NCBI GenBank assembly: GCA_016207865.1
Contig: JACQZD010000157.1
Coordinates: 1 to 6,364, forward strand
DNA length: 6,364 nt
Direction: 5' to 3'
Source: Nitrospirota bacterium
Lineage (GTDB): Bacteria; Nitrospirota; Thermodesulfovibrionia; UBA6902; DSMQ01
Made by a program: the position numbers and the translations under genes. Below, piece by piece: positions 5,401-6,364 of the stretch; position 1 is the stretch's first letter; every line of letters starts with the position of its first letter. The notes beneath the pieces were generated by a model that ran no database searches, had not been told where the DNA came from, and saw only the letters and a program-made list of their open reading frames with translations.

Positions 5401-5592
5401 ATGGATTTTTTAGCAAACGAAAACTTCCCCCTTGTCAGCGTTAAACTCCTCAGGAATGCCGGTCATAATGTTGCAAGTATAATTGAGGATACACCGTGCG
5501 CTAAAGATGAAGATGTTTTAAAGCGTGCCCATGATAAAAGCCTTATAATTTTGACATTATTAAAATCTTATACTATGCAATGCTGTATATAA
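5401..5592 (+). CDS. DUF5615 PIN-like toxin, truncated
   Basis: A 63-residue protein. Residues 1-52 match the N-terminal half of DUF5615 PIN-like proteins, predicted RNases of toxin-antitoxin pairs: FLANENFPLVSVKLLRNAGH, IIEDTPCAKDEDVLKRAH, SLIILT. The family normally continues after ILT with FD.D.GELIF and reaches about 110-120 residues; here it ends LLKSYTMQCCI and stops. Two changes argue for loss of function: the first conserved Asp (usually LADEN) is Asn6 here, and the third acidic patch is deleted. It follows the DUF433 gene with no spacer and no RBS. The last 33 bases look like upstream sequence of the next gene rather than toxin sequence, so the 3' break lies near 5556. Probably a pseudogene remnant. 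Confidence 0.7.
   Translation: MDFLANENFPLVSVKLLRNAGHNVASIIEDTPCAKDEDVLKRAHDKSLIILTLLKSYTMQCCI
5551..5579 (+). promoter_or_regulatory. Candidate promoter of the unknown gene at 5617
   Basis: TTGACA (5551-5556) with TATGCA (5574-5579) after a 17-bp spacer. The -35 is perfect, the -10 weak. The -35 also encodes part of the toxin's conserved ILT, so it may be chance or created by the truncation. Confidence 0.3.
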
Positions 5593-5602
5593 ATCTTAGA
5601 CG

Positions 5603-5610
5603 TAGGAGAT
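5603..5610 (+). promoter_or_regulatory. RBS deciding the start at 5617
   Basis: TAGGAGAT ends 6 bases before ATG 5617. A nearer ATG at 5613 is out of frame and too close to the RBS. Confidence 0.65.
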
Positions 5611-5616
5611 TAATGC

Positions 5617-6168
5617 ATGAACGATACGACTATTGACTTATTAATAAAGCGTGAAGCATCTGCATCTGTTGGAAATTCAACCTTAAGAAGTCAAGGAGCA
5701 AAAGACGTAGTTGAATCAGCGAGAAAATCACTTGCAAAAATAAAGATTGAAAAATATTCTACAACATCAACGCAAAATGAGTTTATTGAAATTTTAGATA
5801 AAGATACTCAAAAAATTATGAGGTCTTTACCCTCTGGCGCACAGAATTGGGGAGCGGCCAGAAAGGTAATAAATATATTTCTCCGAAATTTAATCTACAA
5901 CAAACATATTTGTCAGAAACATAAAATTGATTATATTGAAAGTTGGCTTGAAATCCCTCTTGATAGCCATGTTGCAGAAGGATTGAGTGAAACAGATTCT
6001 GGATGCAATCTTCCTCGCTGGAATTCTATAAAGAGATTAACTAAAGCTGATAGTGATCAATATCAGTTTGTAGCTTATACAATTGCTAAGAAGTTGAAGA
6101 TAAACAGAATAGATCTTGACATCTATCTATGGCGTAAAATTGGAATTGCATTATTAAAAAACGTCTAA
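5617..6168 (+). CDS. Hypothetical protein of unknown function, 183 residues
   Basis: I do not recognise a named family. The protein looks soluble and mostly helical, with no signal peptide or membrane segment. The first 75 residues are polar and Lys/Ser/Thr-rich (EASASVGNSTLRSQGAKDVV). The region from about 75 to the end is more conserved-looking: GAARKVINIFLRNLIYNKHI, IESWLEIPLDSHVAEGL, LPRWNSIKRLT, YQFVAYTIAKK and RIDLDIYLWR. Motifs such as FLRN..YN, EIPLDSHVA and LPRW..IK.LT have the feel of a defined helical domain (I have a vague memory of similar unannotated proteins), but no function follows. The start has a good RBS. Codon use is visibly more AT-rich than in feoB or fur, which suggests a different origin. 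It appears full length, unlike its upstream neighbours. Confidence 0.7.
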   Translation: MNDTTIDLLIKREASASVGNSTLRSQGAKDVVESARKSLAKIKIEKYSTTSTQNEFIEILDKDTQKIMRSLPSGAQNWGAARKVINIFLRNLIYNKHICQKHKIDYIESWLEIPLDSHVAEGLSETDSGCNLPRWNSIKRLTKADSDQYQFVAYTIAKKLKINRIDLDIYLWRKIGIALLKNV

Positions 6169-6175
6169 AAATATA

Positions 6176-6194
6176 AAATAGGGACAGCCTATTT
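6176..6194. repeat. Short hairpin AAATAGG-GACAG-CCTATTT
   Basis: A perfect 7-bp stem with a 5-base loop, 7 bases after the stop at 6168. No U-tract follows, so it is not a standard terminator. The TAGGGACAG core is reminiscent of REP-like hairpins used by REP-associated tyrosine transposases, from memory only; no such transposase is in the window. Confidence 0.4.
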
Positions 6195-6313
6195 ATGAAA
6201 GACTGACTGCAATAGATAGTTAAAAAGAAAAAGGACGGTTCCATATAAAATAATGTCCGCAACTTTTGACAACACGCTGCAAAAGACTTACTTCCAATCT
6301 TTTAATGAAAATT

Positions 6314-6349
6314 AAAAACTCCAAACAAATCCTTAGCTGGTGTTTTTTT
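6314..6349 (+). terminator. Terminator-like hairpin with T-tract near the window end
   Basis: AAAAACTCCA (6314-6323) pairs with TGGTGTTTTT (6338-6347) at nine of ten positions around a 14-base loop, and the T-run extends to 6349. A-run before and T-run after allow bidirectional use. The GC content of the stem is low, so it is a moderate candidate for the transcript end of the 5617 gene. The 145 bases between that gene and this hairpin hold no convincing gene. Confidence 0.4.
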
Positions 6350-6364
6350 GATTTTGCAAATTCC

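Noticed and set aside
6253..6315. A 20-codon open frame (MSATFDNTLQKTYFQSFNEN) just before the final hairpin
   Set aside because: No RBS at proper distance and too short to support; noted only because it ends at the terminator-like hairpin.
1..6364. CRISPR array, tRNA or rRNA genes
   Set aside because: No regularly spaced direct repeats and no cloverleaf or rRNA-like sequence seen on either strand.

Overview
The window looks like a chromosomal stretch from an environmental Gram-negative bacterium. The secreted hydrolase with MopE-like and CARDB modules, the Fur/FeoB pair, the DUF433/DUF5615 toxin-antitoxin pair and the palindromic TGTCAT...ATGACA intergenic element are reminiscent of Nitrospirota or Deltaproteobacteria-type genomes. 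That placement is an inference with low confidence, because no marker gene is present.

Layout. (1) 3-1760 encodes a secreted clan GH-A-like glycoside hydrolase followed by MopE-like Asp-rich metal-binding repeats. At about 1685-1692 the frame breaks, and a CARDB domain continues in another frame to 1963. (2) A convergent 77-residue cysteine-rich protein lies at 2263-2030 on the minus strand with a strong RBS and a -10 box. (3) 2264-2726 is a gene-free regulatory and repeat region. It holds a 109-bp MITE-like inverted-repeat element (2428-2536), a long-loop inverted repeat (2587-2636) and a perfect 9-1-9 Fur box (2657-2675) next to a TTGACA -35. (4) A fur-family gene (2727-3236) overlaps feoB (3223 onward) by 14 bp; no feoA is present. 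feoB is interrupted near 4418-4424, where about 40 residues including the first pore GxGC motif are missing, and it resumes in another frame to 5074. (5) A weak intrinsic terminator is followed by a 77-bp double-hairpin element (5093-5169). (6) A DUF433 antitoxin / DUF5615 toxin pair follows with its own promoter and RBS; both genes are truncated. (7) A 183-residue protein of unknown function (5617-6168), visibly AT-rich, is followed by a short hairpin and, near the window end, a terminator-like hairpin.

How it works together. The central module is an iron-responsive operon: Fur would bind the palindrome in front of its own gene and repress both itself and the ferrous iron transporter FeoB when iron is replete. 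The other genes are unrelated to iron as far as can be seen.

The most unusual property is that four of the seven recognisable genes (hydrolase/CARDB, feoB, DUF433 antitoxin, DUF5615 toxin) lack a short internal or 3' segment, roughly tens to a few hundred bases each, while the retained parts are well preserved. This means either a cluster of recent small deletions in one genome or an assembly problem that removed short blocks. The sequence alone cannot decide between them, and any reader should treat those four products as uncertain.
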